Below, in pieces: positions 47,452-56,789 of a DNA stretch of 64,000 nt; position 1 is the stretch's first letter; every line of letters begins with the position of its first letter. The DNA comes from Lederbergia panacisoli (GTDB taxonomy: Bacteria; Bacillota; Bacilli; Bacillales; Bacillaceae_C): NCBI RefSeq assembly GCF_024626525.1, contig NZ_JANJGU010000001.1, positions 248,001 through 312,000 of the forward strand. Reading direction: 5' to 3'. A program made the position numbers and the translations under genes. The notes below the pieces were generated by a model. That model worked only from the letters and a program-made list of their open reading frames with translations. It made no database searches and was not told where the DNA came from.

Positions 47452-48120
47452 TTAATAGGCTTCTAAAATAATATTTTCGCTCACTATTAAATCCGGTTCT
47501 GTTGAAGAAATAATGCCTTCTATACTGTAGCCCTTTGCTACTTCCTTCAATTCAAGACCCGCATCCGTAATATCTATTACAGCCCGATCTGTAATAATTC
47601 GATTCACCACTTGTTTGCCTGTCAGCGGGAGACTGCAAGCATTTAATATTTTGGGTTTTCCGTCCTTGTTCACATGTTCCATCATGACGATTATTTTTTT
47701 AGCACCGTGAACGAGATCCATCGCTCCCCCCATTCCCTTGATCATTTTTCCGGGAATCATCCAATTAGCTAGATCCCCATCTTTTGATACTTCCATCCCC
47801 CCTAATATAGCAAGATCAATATGTCCCCCCCGAATCATTGCAAACGATTCTGCGCTATCAAAATAGGCTGCGCCTTGTATTGCAGTGACCGTTTCCTTTC
47901 CGGCATTTATTAAATCTGGATCCAGATCCACTTCTTCGGGATAAGGGCCAATGCCAAGCAACCCATTTTCAGATTGAAGGACAACTTGTTTTTTGGGTGA
48001 TATATGATTGGCCACTAATGTCGGCATGCCAATTCCTAAATTTACATAAAACCCATTTTTAATTTCCTTTTCAACCCGTTCTGCCATTCTCTTTCGAATA
48101 TTCGACCGATCCACATTCAA
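47452..48120 (-). CDS. scoB: 3-oxoacid CoA-transferase subunit B
   Basis: 222 aa, class I CoA-transferase beta subunit. The catalytic glutamate is in [12 protein letters not shown] near residue 52; [14 protein letters not shown] follows. With ScoA it moves CoA between succinyl-CoA or acetyl-CoA and acetoacetate. It follows scoA by 7 nt. HMG-CoA lyase, a source of acetoacetate, lies 3 kb away. Confidence 0.92.
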   Translation of the reverse strand: MNVDRSNIRKRMAERVEKEIKNGFYVNLGIGMPTLVANHISPKKQVVLQSENGLLGIGPYPEEVDLDPDLINAGKETVTAIQGAAYFDSAESFAMIRGGHIDLAILGGMEVSKDGDLANWMIPGKMIKGMGGAMDLVHGAKKIIVMMEHVNKDGKPKILNACSLPLTGKQVVNRIITDRAVIDITDAGLELKEVAKGYSIEGIISSTEPDLIVSENIILEAY

Positions 48121-48127
48121 TCTTCTC

Positions 48128-48817
48128 TCACCCTTTCATTGTTTTTCTTTCAATCCTTTTTTCCTGGTCGCCTTGAATAATCCTTTGCACATAAACATTT
48201 GGCGTATGAATCATGTTAGGGTCAATTTCCCCTGTCTCACATAGCATCTCAACTTCTGCAATGGTTACTTTTCCGGCCGTTGCAATAATGGGGTTAAAAT
48301 TACGTGCTGTCTTACGATATACAAGGTTCCCCATTGCATCCCCTTTCCAAGCTCTAACAATACTAAAATCGGCAACAAGCGCCTCCTCAAGCGCATATGT
48401 TTTTCCATTGAATTCTCGGATTTCCTTATTTTCTGTGATCATTGTTCCAACACCTGCAGGGGTGTAGAAGGCCGGAATCCCAGCACCACCTGCTCGGATT
48501 TTCTCGGCTAAAGTCCCTTGAGGAATTAGCTCTACCTCAATTTCACCTGAAAGAACTTGTCTTTCAAACTCTTTATTTTCACCGACATATGACCCAATCA
48601 TTTTTTTTATCTGTTTATTTTTTAGCAATAAACCGAGTCCCCAGTCATCAACTCCACAATTGTTTGAAATGATTGTCAATTCTTTAACGTTCTTGTCTTT
48701 CAGTGCCAAAATTAAATTTTCAGGAATTCCGCAAAGACCAAATCCGCCTACCATGAGTGTAGAGCCATCTTCAATATCACCAATGGCTTCACGAAAGGAC
48801 GTATAAGTTTTTTTCAA
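48128..48817 (-). CDS. scoA: 3-oxoacid CoA-transferase subunit A
   Basis: 229 aa, class I CoA-transferase alpha subunit with [15 protein letters not shown] (about residues 22-36) and [16 protein letters not shown] (about 110-125). Partner of ScoB. The substrate could be acetoacetate (ScoA/AtoD) as the family suggests; other 3-oxoacids cannot be excluded. Confidence 0.92.
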   Translation of the reverse strand: MKKTYTSFREAIGDIEDGSTLMVGGFGLCGIPENLILALKDKNVKELTIISNNCGVDDWGLGLLLKNKQIKKMIGSYVGENKEFERQVLSGEIEVELIPQGTLAEKIRAGGAGIPAFYTPAGVGTMITENKEIREFNGKTYALEEALVADFSIVRAWKGDAMGNLVYRKTARNFNPIIATAGKVTIAEVEMLCETGEIDPNMIHTPNVYVQRIIQGDQEKRIERKTMKG

Positions 48818-48946
48818 TTTCTTCGGTCCTCCTTTTTATCTTTCAAAAGATTGGTTTATTCTCTATAATAGATATGAATGAAACCTTTATTTAACCATCA
48901 ACGTATTAATTTATATAGAAAAGAAGGAATAAGGAGTAGATGCAGC

Positions 48947-49600
48947 ATGAAACCAGTTTTTTCATTTTTTCTCGGTATGTTTGCCGCTGCGGAAACCATT
49001 TTGCTGTGGGTGATTTTGTCTAATGGTTTTAACATAGAATTTATAACTTCCACTGTCTCCGCATTTCTCGTAGGAGGTCTTACCTTTTTTGGAATAAAAC
49101 TATATTCTGATCGCAAATTTTTGAAAAAAAATAAATTGACGAGAAAAGAATATGTGTATATACAAAAAAACTTGGCTGAAGCGAAGAGAAAAATCAGCAG
49201 ATTACAAAAAGCTTTTTTTTCTGTAAGGACGATGGGTGCTTTTAAACAGCTATATGAACTAAGCAAATTATCAAAACGGATGTACGCAATTATTAATAAA
49301 GATCCAAGACGTTTTTATCAGTCTGAGCGTTTCTTCTTCTATCATCTTGATTCCGTAGTCGAGCTTTCTGAAAGGTATGCAATGCTTGCCGCCCAGCCTG
49401 TTAAAAATGAAAAAATGTATATTTCGCTTAAAGAAACGCAAAGCACGTTGGAGGATTTAAGTGAATCTATCAAAAAAGATATATATCATGTACTTTCATC
49501 AGATATTGATGATTTAAAATTTGAACTGGATGTTGCAAAACATTCTTTAAAAAAACTAGAATATAACCCTCTCGACGATGAAAGGAGAACGAAACAGTGA
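48947..49600 (+). CDS. xpaC: XpaC family membrane protein
   Basis: 217 aa. Two membrane helices (about 4-25 and 32-52) and a long helical cytosolic part. It matches the XpaC family, first described through hydrolysis of a chromogenic phosphate but probably not a phosphatase. The ATG at 48947 has AAGGAG 10 nt upstream. It overlaps yaaN by GTGA, the same pairing as in B. subtilis. Confidence 0.87.
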   Translation: MKPVFSFFLGMFAAAETILLWVILSNGFNIEFITSTVSAFLVGGLTFFGIKLYSDRKFLKKNKLTRKEYVYIQKNLAEAKRKISRLQKAFFSVRTMGAFKQLYELSKLSKRMYAIINKDPRRFYQSERFFFYHLDSVVELSERYAMLAAQPVKNEKMYISLKETQSTLEDLSESIKKDIYHVLSSDIDDLKFELDVAKHSLKKLEYNPLDDERRTKQ

Positions 49601-50778
49601 GTGAACAAAATAAAGAAACTGAAACAGTATTAAAAACCGACTTTTCAAGTCTTGATGATCTACTAGCCAATCCATTTGGTGAGCAGGAGATTGTTCCGAT
49701 AAAACAGGAACAGCTGCAGCAGGAGGTTAAACCTGTTAGATTAGTGGACAGCTTACCTGAAGAAAACAGGAAACGTGCACTGGAACTTGCAAAACAGATT
49801 GATCCCGCTAACCATCAAGCGGTGATCGCTTACGGAACTCATGCACAATCGCAATTGTTGAATTTTTCAAGCTCGATGCTCGATCACGTGCAAAGTAAAG
49901 ACATTGGTCCAATTGGTGATATTTTAAATGATTTAATGAGTAAACTACGGGATGTGAACCCAGACGAACTCTCACCTGAAAAAAAGAACTTTTTCTCAAA
50001 AATGTTCGGAAAGATTTCTAATTCAATACAAGAGGTAATGTCTAAATACCAAAAAACTGGAGCGCAAATTGACCGGATTACTGTGAAATTGACTCAATCG
50101 AAGCAAACATTGATAGATGATTTAAAGATGCTTGAACAATTATATGAGAAAAACAAGGAATACTTTCATGCTTTGAACATTTATATTGCTGCTGGGGAAT
50201 TAAAAATTGAAGAATTGACTACTAGGACAATACCTGAACTTAAGCGAAAAGCTGAAGCTTCCGGCGATCAAATGACATATCAGGAAGTGAATGATATGGT
50301 TCAATTTGCAGATCGTCTTGAAAAACGACTTTACGATCTAAAATTAAGCAGACAAATTACAATTCAAAGTGCTCCGCAAATTAGAATGATTCAAAATACG
50401 AATCAGGCGCTTGCAGAGAAAATTCAAACATCGATCATGACAGCCATTCCGCTTTGGAAAAACCAAATTGCGATTGCTTTAACGCTTATTCGTCAACGCC
50501 AGGCTGTAGAAGCGCAGAAGCAAGTTTCGAAAACAACGAATGATCTACTGTTAAAAAATGCTGAAATGCTAAAAACAAATACAATTGAAACAGCAAGGGA
50601 AAATGAACGCGGACTTGTCGATATTGAAACATTAAAAAAGACACAATCGAATTTGATCACGACTCTCGAAGAAACAATCAAAATTCAACAAGAAGGCCGC
50701 GCAAAACGTTCCCAAGCGGAGCAAGAACTTGTTTCAATGGAGAACGAGCTGAAGCAAAAACTACTAAGACTCACATAA
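49597..50778 (+). CDS. yaaN: TelA/YaaN family protein (toxic anion resistance family)
   Basis: 393 aa, almost wholly helical with coiled-coil stretches (about 150-390); the TelA family is linked to tellurite and membrane-stress resistance. It starts at GTG overlapping xpaC by 4 nt, with AAAGGAG upstream. Its partner XpaC probably anchors it to the membrane. The biochemical function is unknown. Confidence 0.88.
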   Translation: MSEQNKETETVLKTDFSSLDDLLANPFGEQEIVPIKQEQLQQEVKPVRLVDSLPEENRKRALELAKQIDPANHQAVIAYGTHAQSQLLNFSSSMLDHVQSKDIGPIGDILNDLMSKLRDVNPDELSPEKKNFFSKMFGKISNSIQEVMSKYQKTGAQIDRITVKLTQSKQTLIDDLKMLEQLYEKNKEYFHALNIYIAAGELKIEELTTRTIPELKRKAEASGDQMTYQEVNDMVQFADRLEKRLYDLKLSRQITIQSAPQIRMIQNTNQALAEKIQTSIMTAIPLWKNQIAIALTLIRQRQAVEAQKQVSKTTNDLLLKNAEMLKTNTIETARENERGLVDIETLKKTQSNLITTLEETIKIQQEGRAKRSQAEQELVSMENELKQKLLRLT

Positions 50779-50786
50779 ATTTTTTA

Positions 50787-50815
50787 AAACCGGACATATA
50801 TGGCGTCCGGTTTTT
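50787..50815 (+). terminator. Terminator of xpaC-yaaN
   Basis: A 9-bp perfect stem (AAACCGGAC and complement) followed by five T. Confidence 0.9.
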
Positions 50816-50900
50816 CATATTTTATGGTAATGACGTTTAATCTTATAGACTCTCAGAATTTCGATTCGTAATCATTGTTGCTTACCAAGATAGTGCTAGG

Positions 50901-50998
50901 TTGATTTCCGCTACAGTTGCTCGCTTTCCGCGGGGCGGGCGGTGAGACCCCGCAAGGCGCGAAGCGACTGAGGAGGCGGTGATAGGCGGATGCGAAGT
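50901..50998 (+). repeat. GC-rich intergenic repeat of the CTCGCTTTCCGCGGGGCGGG type
   Basis: TTGATTTCCGCTACAGTTGC, then GCTTTCCGCGGGGCGGGCGG, GACCCCGC and GGAGGCGG form an island of clearly higher GC in an AT-rich gap. Similar repeats are scattered between genes in many Bacillaceae, from memory. This copy looks degenerate. Along with the terminator it accounts for most of the 357-base gap. Confidence 0.6.
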
Positions 50999-51135
50999 AT
51001 GTAGATTATTTTCTCGTTTAATGTAGAATGGTCAATTTTACTAATAAAAAGTGAAATAAAAAAAAGCACAAGAAAACCTTGTACTATCTATTCGGTGAAT
51101 GCCGAGAGACTATTCTTCTGTAAGGAGGAGTTGGG

Positions 51136-52038
51136 GTGTCTTTACCGGAAAAAGTGACTATTATTGAAGTAGGTCCACGCGATGGGTTGCAAAATGAGGA
51201 CAATTTTATTGATACTGAGACTAAAAAAGAATTTATTAAGAAATTGGAGCTTGCAGGAATTCAGGAAATGGAAATCACCTCCTTCGTTTCACCAAAATGG
51301 GTACCGCAAATGAAGGATGCGGTTTCGATTGTGAACGCTCGTCCTAGGGAGGTCCGTGCCATTGCATTAGTTCCGAATCGAAAAGGAATTGAAAAACTGT
51401 TGGAAACCGACTGTAAAGATATCGCGGTTTTCGTTGGGGTGAGTGATAGCTTTAATCGAAAAAACATTAATAAATCAACACGGGAAAGTATGGCGGAATT
51501 GAAACCGATCATTGCTGAATTGAAGGCCGATGGTTTTTTTATACGCGCCTGCATTTCTACAGCTTTTTACTGCCCGTATGAAGGGAAAGTTTCTACTCTG
51601 GACACATTGAAGCTTTGTCATGAATTTGCTAAAGCTGGTGTTGATGAGTTAAGTGCGGCTGATACGATTGGAATGGCAACACCCATTGAATCTTTTTTGC
51701 TTTTTTCCAAACTAAAGAAAGAGTTGCCTACCATTCAACTTACGGCTCATTTTCATGATACACGGAAAATGGCGCTCGCTAATATTTTTGCTGCCCTTCA
51801 AGCAGGAATTGATCGTTTTGATACATCGGCAGGTGGGATTGGCGGTTGCCCTTTCGCACCAGGCGCGAGCGGCAATGTGGCGACCGAAGATGTTGTGTAT
51901 ATGCTTGGACGGATGGGAATTGAAACCGGGGTTGACCTTGATAGACTTGTTGATGCGATTGATGTAATCACCCCTCACTTATCGCGGAAAATTGATTCGG
52001 GCTTTTATCGATTTAGTAAGGGGGGACACCAACCCTAA
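51136..52038 (+). CDS. mvaB: Hydroxymethylglutaryl-CoA lyase
   Basis: 300 aa TIM barrel. EVGPRDGLQNE at 10-20 and GGIGGCPFAPGASGN near 235-249, with the catalytic cysteine, are diagnostic. It splits HMG-CoA to acetyl-CoA and acetoacetate, the last step of leucine breakdown; ScoAB nearby can take up the acetoacetate. Start is GTG with AAGGAGG upstream. The other leucine-pathway genes usually grouped with it (yngG cluster) are absent. Confidence 0.93.
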   Translation: MSLPEKVTIIEVGPRDGLQNEDNFIDTETKKEFIKKLELAGIQEMEITSFVSPKWVPQMKDAVSIVNARPREVRAIALVPNRKGIEKLLETDCKDIAVFVGVSDSFNRKNINKSTRESMAELKPIIAELKADGFFIRACISTAFYCPYEGKVSTLDTLKLCHEFAKAGVDELSAADTIGMATPIESFLLFSKLKKELPTIQLTAHFHDTRKMALANIFAALQAGIDRFDTSAGGIGGCPFAPGASGNVATEDVVYMLGRMGIETGVDLDRLVDAIDVITPHLSRKIDSGFYRFSKGGHQP

Positions 52039-52045
52039 TCACCAC

Positions 52046-52378
52046 TTAGCCCGATACTATGCTGCAGCTCATTCGCCCGTTTAATATTTGCCCGGGGCTT
52101 GATAAGCGAAATGATTGGGATTCTTGCGAGTAATCAATTTTCATTTCTTCATCGAAAAAAATGGTTTTTGACTTTTCCATATAAACGTCCAATTTATCAG
52201 TCTCGATTAATATATCATTTTTATCCAGATCTTGTTTACTAATTAATTGCAGTGTAGGGACACCACTGACAGCGCAGCCGCAGCCGTCCGTCTCATATTT
52301 TAACTTTAAGATTAAATCTTTCTCGTCCATTTTTCGCTCGATTTGACGAGCAGCCTCTTCTGAAATTGAAATTTTCAT
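52046..52378 (-). CDS. yqkB: HesB/IscA-like iron-sulfur protein YqkB
   Basis: 110 aa, Fe-S biosynthesis (HesB-like) fold. The usual three cysteines are only partly kept: C-G-C in ETDGCGCAVSG and one near the C-terminus (MSCSI). The ATG at 52378 has GGAGG 9 nt upstream. Convergent with mvaB. Role in cluster assembly is inferred from the family. Confidence 0.8.
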   Translation of the reverse strand: MKISISEEAARQIERKMDEKDLILKLKYETDGCGCAVSGVPTLQLISKQDLDKNDILIETDKLDVYMEKSKTIFFDEEMKIDYSQESQSFRLSSPGQILNGRMSCSIVSG

Positions 52379-52489
52379 CGGACTTTCCCTCCCTTTCACT
52401 CATTTTAACATATACATCCCGAAGGTTGCATTTCCTCTCCATTCCTTCTACTATTAATAGGAATAGTCTTTTACAAGGGGGAAACGAAT

Positions 52490-52702
52490 TTGGAAAAAGT
52501 ACAAATTAAAGTTATGGATAATGGGTCTTATCGAGTATCAGGAGACGTTGAATTAATTGACGTTGACGGTAATGTATTTGAAACGAAAAAAGTATTTTCT
52601 TTATGTCGCTGTGGTCTTTCCAGTCGCAAACCGTTTTGCGATGGTACGCATAAAGGAACTTTTGAATCTTGTGTCCGCGCGGAAAAAGTATTAAATGACT
52701 AA
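52490..52702 (+). CDS. CDGSH iron-sulfur domain protein
   Basis: 70 aa. The CDGSH [2Fe-2S] motif reads CRCGLSSRKPFCDGTH (about residues 39-54), with three Cys and one His as ligands. Start is TTG with AAGGGGG upstream. It is divergent from yqkB, another small Fe-S-related gene. Function is unknown beyond likely electron transfer or redox sensing. Confidence 0.88.
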   Translation: MEKVQIKVMDNGSYRVSGDVELIDVDGNVFETKKVFSLCRCGLSSRKPFCDGTHKGTFESCVRAEKVLND

Positions 52703-52713
52703 ATAAGATTGCA

Positions 52714-52739
52714 ACCCGCGGTCAACGCGGGTCTTTTTT
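52714..52739 (+). terminator. Terminator of the CDGSH gene
   Basis: ACCCGCG pairs with CGCGGGT, followed by CTTTTTT; it also touches the yqjX stop on the other strand. Confidence 0.85.
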
Positions 52740-53070
52740 ATTCTATTATGGTCATATGCTCAATCCGCCCAACCGAAATCCTTATAACACGGTCATTCTC
52801 ATCGACTATACGAAATTCTTTATTTATCGCATCAAAATAATGAATCTGTCCTATTACCTCTTTATGATGATGATCGATAAAATGTCTGACCACGACTTTT
52901 TTTCCAAATTCCATTGCCACGCTTGCCACTTCATCAAGCATTTCCAATTTCTGTTCATCCAATTGCTTTTCTTCTTCATACGTATCTTCCTCTGCCCACC
53001 CCCGAAGCATTGTAACATGCTCTGGAAGCATAAGCGAATTCCATTTTATACGCCCACGATCCCGAATCAT
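52738..53070 (-). CDS. yqjX: YolD-like protein (YqjX)
   Basis: 110 aa with the YolD-like fold; typical are an acidic middle and IGQIHYFDAINKEFRI. Genes of this family sit beside UvrX/YqjW-type Y-family polymerases in Bacillus and its phages, as here, and are thought to assist them. It lies 29 nt after yqjW and is probably under the same LexA box. Confidence 0.85.
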   Translation of the reverse strand: MIRDRGRIKWNSLMLPEHVTMLRGWAEEDTYEEEKQLDEQKLEMLDEVASVAMEFGKKVVVRHFIDHHHKEVIGQIHYFDAINKEFRIVDENDRVIRISVGRIEHMTIIE

Positions 53071-53099
53071 ACGTATACATCCCCTTTTGCATGTATATT

Positions 53100-54362
53100 T
53101 TAAGCTTTATGTCCCCCTACGAGAGCCGCTCTCTTCCTTGCCGTTCCCGCTTTCGTATAAGAAATTGCCCGCAATAAGGAAACTCCTCCATGGCGTCTGC
53201 GGATTTGATCGACCGTGTAGCCAAGTTGCTTTTCACTTACTTTTCTCGGTTCAAATAAATTCAGCTGAACATACCCATCATCTGTCACATTGGATAGAGC
53301 AATGGAAATTTGTCGTACTGTCTTTCCTGTATAATGGGTTTCGAATAGCCGTAAACAGACGCGGTATAGATCCATCGTCGTGTTTGTCGGTTCTTCCACC
53401 GAAAACGACCGCAAAAATCCACCGCCAAATTCTTTATCGCTATAGCCAATACCGAGGCTAATGGTCCTCCCCGCCTTTTTACGATCCCTTGCCCTTCGCG
53501 CCACCTCTTCACACATTTCAAGAATGACACAAACAATCTCCTCTTTCTCCTTATAGTCACGCAGTAATATTTGACTTTTCCCAAAGCTAATTTGCCCTTC
53601 TATGATTGGGGCCCCTAGCTCTGATAAATCTACTCCCCATGCATGATAATAAAGCTGATTCCCCATCACCCCGAATTTTTTCTCAAGCAAGTGCAAATCC
53701 GAATGAGCAAGCTGCCCCACATTAAAAATCCCCATACCATTTAGCGTCTTTTCTACCCTTCTTCCGATTCCCCACATCTCTCTAAGTGGAGCGACCGGCC
53801 ATAGCTTTTTCGGAACATCTTCGTATGTCCATTCCGCAATGCCGACTTTTTTTGCTTCAAGATCAAGGCAAAGCTTGGAAAGAAGCATATTAGGTCCAAT
53901 GCCGATCGAGCATGTTAGCTGGAACTCTCGGAACAGCTCATCTTTAATTTTCTCGGCAACTAAACGAGCATCTCCCCATAGATCACTCGTTCCATCGATT
54001 TTGATAAAGCTCTCGTCCACGCTATATACATGAATCGCTTCTTTCGGAACATAGCGATTAAAAAGACGTGTAATTTCAGTGGCAACCCGTAAATAAGTGC
54101 TCATCTTTGCCTCTTCAAGCTTAATTCTGTCATCATTCGGAATTTCAAAAAGCCTAGAGCCCGTTTTAATTCCGAAATCTTTTTTCAAACGTGGGGATGC
54201 TGCGAGTACGACGCTTCCTGGTTGGTTCAAATTCCCGACAACCGCAAGATGGCATTCCAATGGATCGTACCCAAGCATCACCGCCGAACAGCTAGCATAA
54301 AAGCTCTTCATATCAATACATAATATTTTGTCATGTGGAAGTTCGCTGTAATCAACACCCAT
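53100..54362 (-). CDS. yqjW: Y-family DNA polymerase YqjW (PolY2/UvrX type)
   Basis: 420 aa. Palm motifs LCIDMKSFYASC near the start and YSVDESFIKI carry the catalytic acidic residues; helix-hairpin-helix GIGRRVEKTLNGMGI follows; the C-terminus has a sliding-clamp motif QLNLF. Mediates translesion synthesis and induced mutation. The ATG at 54362 has GGAGG 7 nt upstream. A LexA box overlaps its promoter, so it should be SOS-induced. Confidence 0.92.
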   Translation of the reverse strand: MGVDYSELPHDKILCIDMKSFYASCSAVMLGYDPLECHLAVVGNLNQPGSVVLAASPRLKKDFGIKTGSRLFEIPNDDRIKLEEAKMSTYLRVATEITRLFNRYVPKEAIHVYSVDESFIKIDGTSDLWGDARLVAEKIKDELFREFQLTCSIGIGPNMLLSKLCLDLEAKKVGIAEWTYEDVPKKLWPVAPLREMWGIGRRVEKTLNGMGIFNVGQLAHSDLHLLEKKFGVMGNQLYYHAWGVDLSELGAPIIEGQISFGKSQILLRDYKEKEEIVCVILEMCEEVARRARDRKKAGRTISLGIGYSDKEFGGGFLRSFSVEEPTNTTMDLYRVCLRLFETHYTGKTVRQISIALSNVTDDGYVQLNLFEPRKVSEKQLGYTVDQIRRRHGGVSLLRAISYTKAGTARKRAALVGGHKA

Positions 54363-54382
54363 ATTTATGCCTCCAACCATAA

Positions 54383-54396
54383 CGAACATTTGTTCT
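54383..54396 (-). promoter_or_regulatory. LexA (SOS) box of yqjW-yqjX
   Basis: AGAACAAATGTTCG on the minus strand matches the Bacillus SOS consensus CGAAC-N4-GTTCG in all but the first base. TATAAT lies immediately upstream (54397-54402), so LexA binding would block the promoter. Confidence 0.85.
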
Positions 54397-54496
54397 ATTA
54401 TATGCAATATATTAGCTGAAAGGACCTATTTTTTCAAATAGTACTTTTTTCCAAGAGACTATTTTCTTAAAGTTGTTGTTTGTAAAAGAGACTTCC

Positions 54497-54547
54497 AAAA
54501 TAAAACCTCAATATGTATCTCCATTTACAGAGATGCATATTGAGGTT
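54497..54547 (-). terminator. Terminator of yqjP-yqjQ
   Basis: A 12-bp stem (AACCTCAATATG and complement) with an inner ATCTC/GAGAT extension, followed by TTTTATTTT on the minus strand. Confidence 0.8.
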
Positions 54548-55346
54548 ATTTTTTTAAAAAAGCTTTTCTGCCTAGTAACTCTACAAGTTTTGGTGCCAAT
54601 GTATGTAAAGTCGCCGTCCAATTCATCCAGCGCGGCATATTGATTTCTCGGTGATTTTTAAGCATGATGTTGACAATGTTACGGGCGACCTTTTCAGGAT
54701 CCAGTATAAATTGGCCAAGATTTTTAAGATAGGATCCTCCTGGATCAGCTTTTTGAAAAAAATCTGTACGGATTGGCCCGGGATTAACAGCTGTTACAAA
54801 TACTTCAAACTGCGACAATTCCATTCGCAAGCTATTCGAAAAACCAAGTACAGCGTGTTTGCTAGCAGCATATACGCTTGATTTTGGGGTTGCAAGTTTA
54901 CCAGCTTGTGAGGCTATGTTAATGATATGACCGTATCTCCTTTTACACATATACGGAATGACTTCTTTTGTACAAGCGATTAAGCCAATCACATTAACAG
55001 CAAACATTCCTTCTAAATCTGGAAGATTGATGTCAACAGCATTAGAAAAAACGCCGTAACCCGCATTATTCACTAAAACATCAATTTCCCCTTCCGTTTC
55101 ATATATCTGTTTAAACACATGGGAAATCTCTTCTGTATTGGAAACATCGAGTGCTAATCCTGTGCATTTTACACCATACTCATCATGAATCCGGTTAGAC
55201 ATTTGATTCAGCTTTTCGATATTGCGTGCAAGTAAAATTAAGTTAGCACCATTTTGAGCACATATATAAGCAATTTGCTCACCGAGTCCCCCTGAAGCTC
55301 CCGTTATTGCAACAGTTTTTCCTTTAAGGCGTTCATTTTTCATCAT
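54546..55346 (-). CDS. yqjQ: Short-chain dehydrogenase YqjQ
   Basis: 266 aa classical SDR: GASGGLGEQ (cofactor), NNAGYG, catalytic Ser/Tyr/Lys in IASQAG and YAASKHA. Hydrophobic C-terminal end as in membrane-associated SDRs. Overlaps yqjP by 4 nt. B. subtilis YqjQ is described as a metabolite-proofing or stress-related oxidoreductase; the substrate is unknown. Two adjacent ATGs, either possible. Confidence 0.88.
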   Translation of the reverse strand: MMKNERLKGKTVAITGASGGLGEQIAYICAQNGANLILLARNIEKLNQMSNRIHDEYGVKCTGLALDVSNTEEISHVFKQIYETEGEIDVLVNNAGYGVFSNAVDINLPDLEGMFAVNVIGLIACTKEVIPYMCKRRYGHIINIASQAGKLATPKSSVYAASKHAVLGFSNSLRMELSQFEVFVTAVNPGPIRTDFFQKADPGGSYLKNLGQFILDPEKVARNIVNIMLKNHREINMPRWMNWTATLHTLAPKLVELLGRKAFLKK

Positions 55347-56314
55347 GCCACTTCCTTAATAGCAAAAAAGAATGCAACCCCATCATCGTCTATTTGTTTG
55401 TCAATTAGGCCAAGTGATAGTAAATAATCAAGCTGGGCAGTCGATTCAGATAAAGTTAATCCGAGTTCCTTTTGATATACAGCAGGAAAAAGCTCTTTCG
55501 TAATCGAAAATGTCGTGAGTCTCTCTGCTTTAAGCATTTCCAGTACTTGTAATGCGCGTTCGTGCTGGCGATGTAAGCGACGTTTAACAAGTTCATGAAC
55601 TCTCTGAATATCTGCTCCGTGCCCGGTATAGGCAATCCGAATGTCTATATCTAATAGCTTCCCGAGCGATTCATTATATTGCAGCTGTGGTTTTGGCCGC
55701 TCGGAAGCCGGTTCTAATGCAGGTTCAAGAAAAGGATTAGACGATATCGTAGCAAGTAAATGGTCTCCAGAGAGCAAGACCCCATCATTTTCCAGATAAA
55801 ATGACAAGTGGCTTTGGGCATGACCAGGAGTCTCAAGAATTGACCATTTTTCTAGTCCCGGGATTTTATCTCCTTCGGCAATTTCTTGCGCAAGCGGAGC
55901 ACCACTAGAATATTTAAGAGGAGATTTTAAAATATGCAACATTTTTTCAAAATCTCCTCTCAATCCGAATTCCTTAAATATTCGTCTATAAAAATCATCA
56001 TGCGCAGCGAAAAATGCTTGATCTTCTTCAATCCACGGACGTACATATTTATGTCCGTATATAGGCACTTCAGGGAGCCATTCTAAAAATCCTACATGAT
56101 CAGGATGATGATGGGTGAGGACAACTTGATTGATATCTTCAGGCGTCAATCCATACTGAGCGAGTTGGAAAGTAAATGCCTCCCAGGCTGCTTCCGTCTT
56201 CACTCCTGCATCGATAAGAGTAACCGCATCCCCTTTCAACACATAAACATTCACATCACCTACAGCAAATGGGGTAGGCAATACAATTTTTATTATTTTT
56301 TCATTAGGAGTCAT
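55343..56314 (-). CDS. yqjP: Metallo-beta-lactamase fold hydrolase YqjP
   Basis: 323 aa. MBL motif HHHPDH near 69-74, further ligands in ETPGHAQSH and SGDH. The C-terminal part (about 235-320) is a winged-helix-like extension found in this subgroup. Hydrolase of an unknown, possibly thioester, substrate. Co-transcribed with yqjQ, same pairing as in B. subtilis. Confidence 0.88.
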   Translation of the reverse strand: MTPNEKIIKIVLPTPFAVGDVNVYVLKGDAVTLIDAGVKTEAAWEAFTFQLAQYGLTPEDINQVVLTHHHPDHVGFLEWLPEVPIYGHKYVRPWIEEDQAFFAAHDDFYRRIFKEFGLRGDFEKMLHILKSPLKYSSGAPLAQEIAEGDKIPGLEKWSILETPGHAQSHLSFYLENDGVLLSGDHLLATISSNPFLEPALEPASERPKPQLQYNESLGKLLDIDIRIAYTGHGADIQRVHELVKRRLHRQHERALQVLEMLKAERLTTFSITKELFPAVYQKELGLTLSESTAQLDYLLSLGLIDKQIDDDGVAFFFAIKEVA

Positions 56315-56366
56315 GTAAATCCCTCAACTTTATAAGATAAGTAATTACAGTGTATCGGTATATATT

Positions 56367-56640
56367 AGAAAAGCGCAAGCGCCTTGCCCATCGACGTACA
56401 AACTTCAAGGCCGCAGGCTGTGATAAAGGAAACACGGCGAGGTTGGAAAAGCGGAAGGCGCCTGTTTAGCCCCGACAAGCAAATGTTCTGAGGCAAAAAA
56501 AGTCTGGTTTTTGACTTTTATTGCCTCAGAACATTTGCTTGTCGGGGCTGGTGCCTGTAGCTGGACAAGACGAGCCGATGTTGACTTACGCAAAAGAGAA
56601 GGACAGGAAGTTTGCTAGTCGATAGGCGCCGGAGCTAGAC
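56367..56640 (+). repeat. Intergenic modular palindromic repeat, copy 5 (carrying a nested element)
   Basis: Outer termini AGAAAAGCGCAAGCGCC and GGCGCCGGAGCTAGAC match copies 2-4, with the arms ATCGACGTACAAACTTCA and GAAGTTTGCTAGTCGAT. Its variable middle is replaced by a second repeat (56454-56567), so it is longer than the others. Confidence 0.85.
56454..56567 (+). repeat. Nested element with a 29-bp perfect inverted repeat
   Basis: AGCCCCGACAAGCAAATG... (56468-56496) is fully complementary to 56521-56549, and AAAAGTC/GACTTTT extends the stem. Its ends, GGAAAAGCGGAAGGCGCC and TAGCTGGACAAG, are like the host family. It would fold into a very stable RNA or cruciform. Confidence 0.85.
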
Positions 56641-56789
56641 AGCAAAAGCCTTGGTTCATAAATGCGATTTTCAAAAGGTTTATAACTTTCTTTATTTATG
56701 GAAAAAAAGTCATTACTCACTGATTATTCATAAAATATTCTTGACATTTGATCTTCCGATAATCATAATCAAATATAATATTTCGCGAT

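Noticed and set aside
53087-53461. 124-aa plus-strand frame opposite yqjW
   Set aside because: Overlaps the conserved polymerase C-terminus in antisense; no start signal.
56405-56593. 62-aa frame in the repeat upstream of proC
   Set aside because: Lies wholly inside the palindromic repeat and has no ribosome site.
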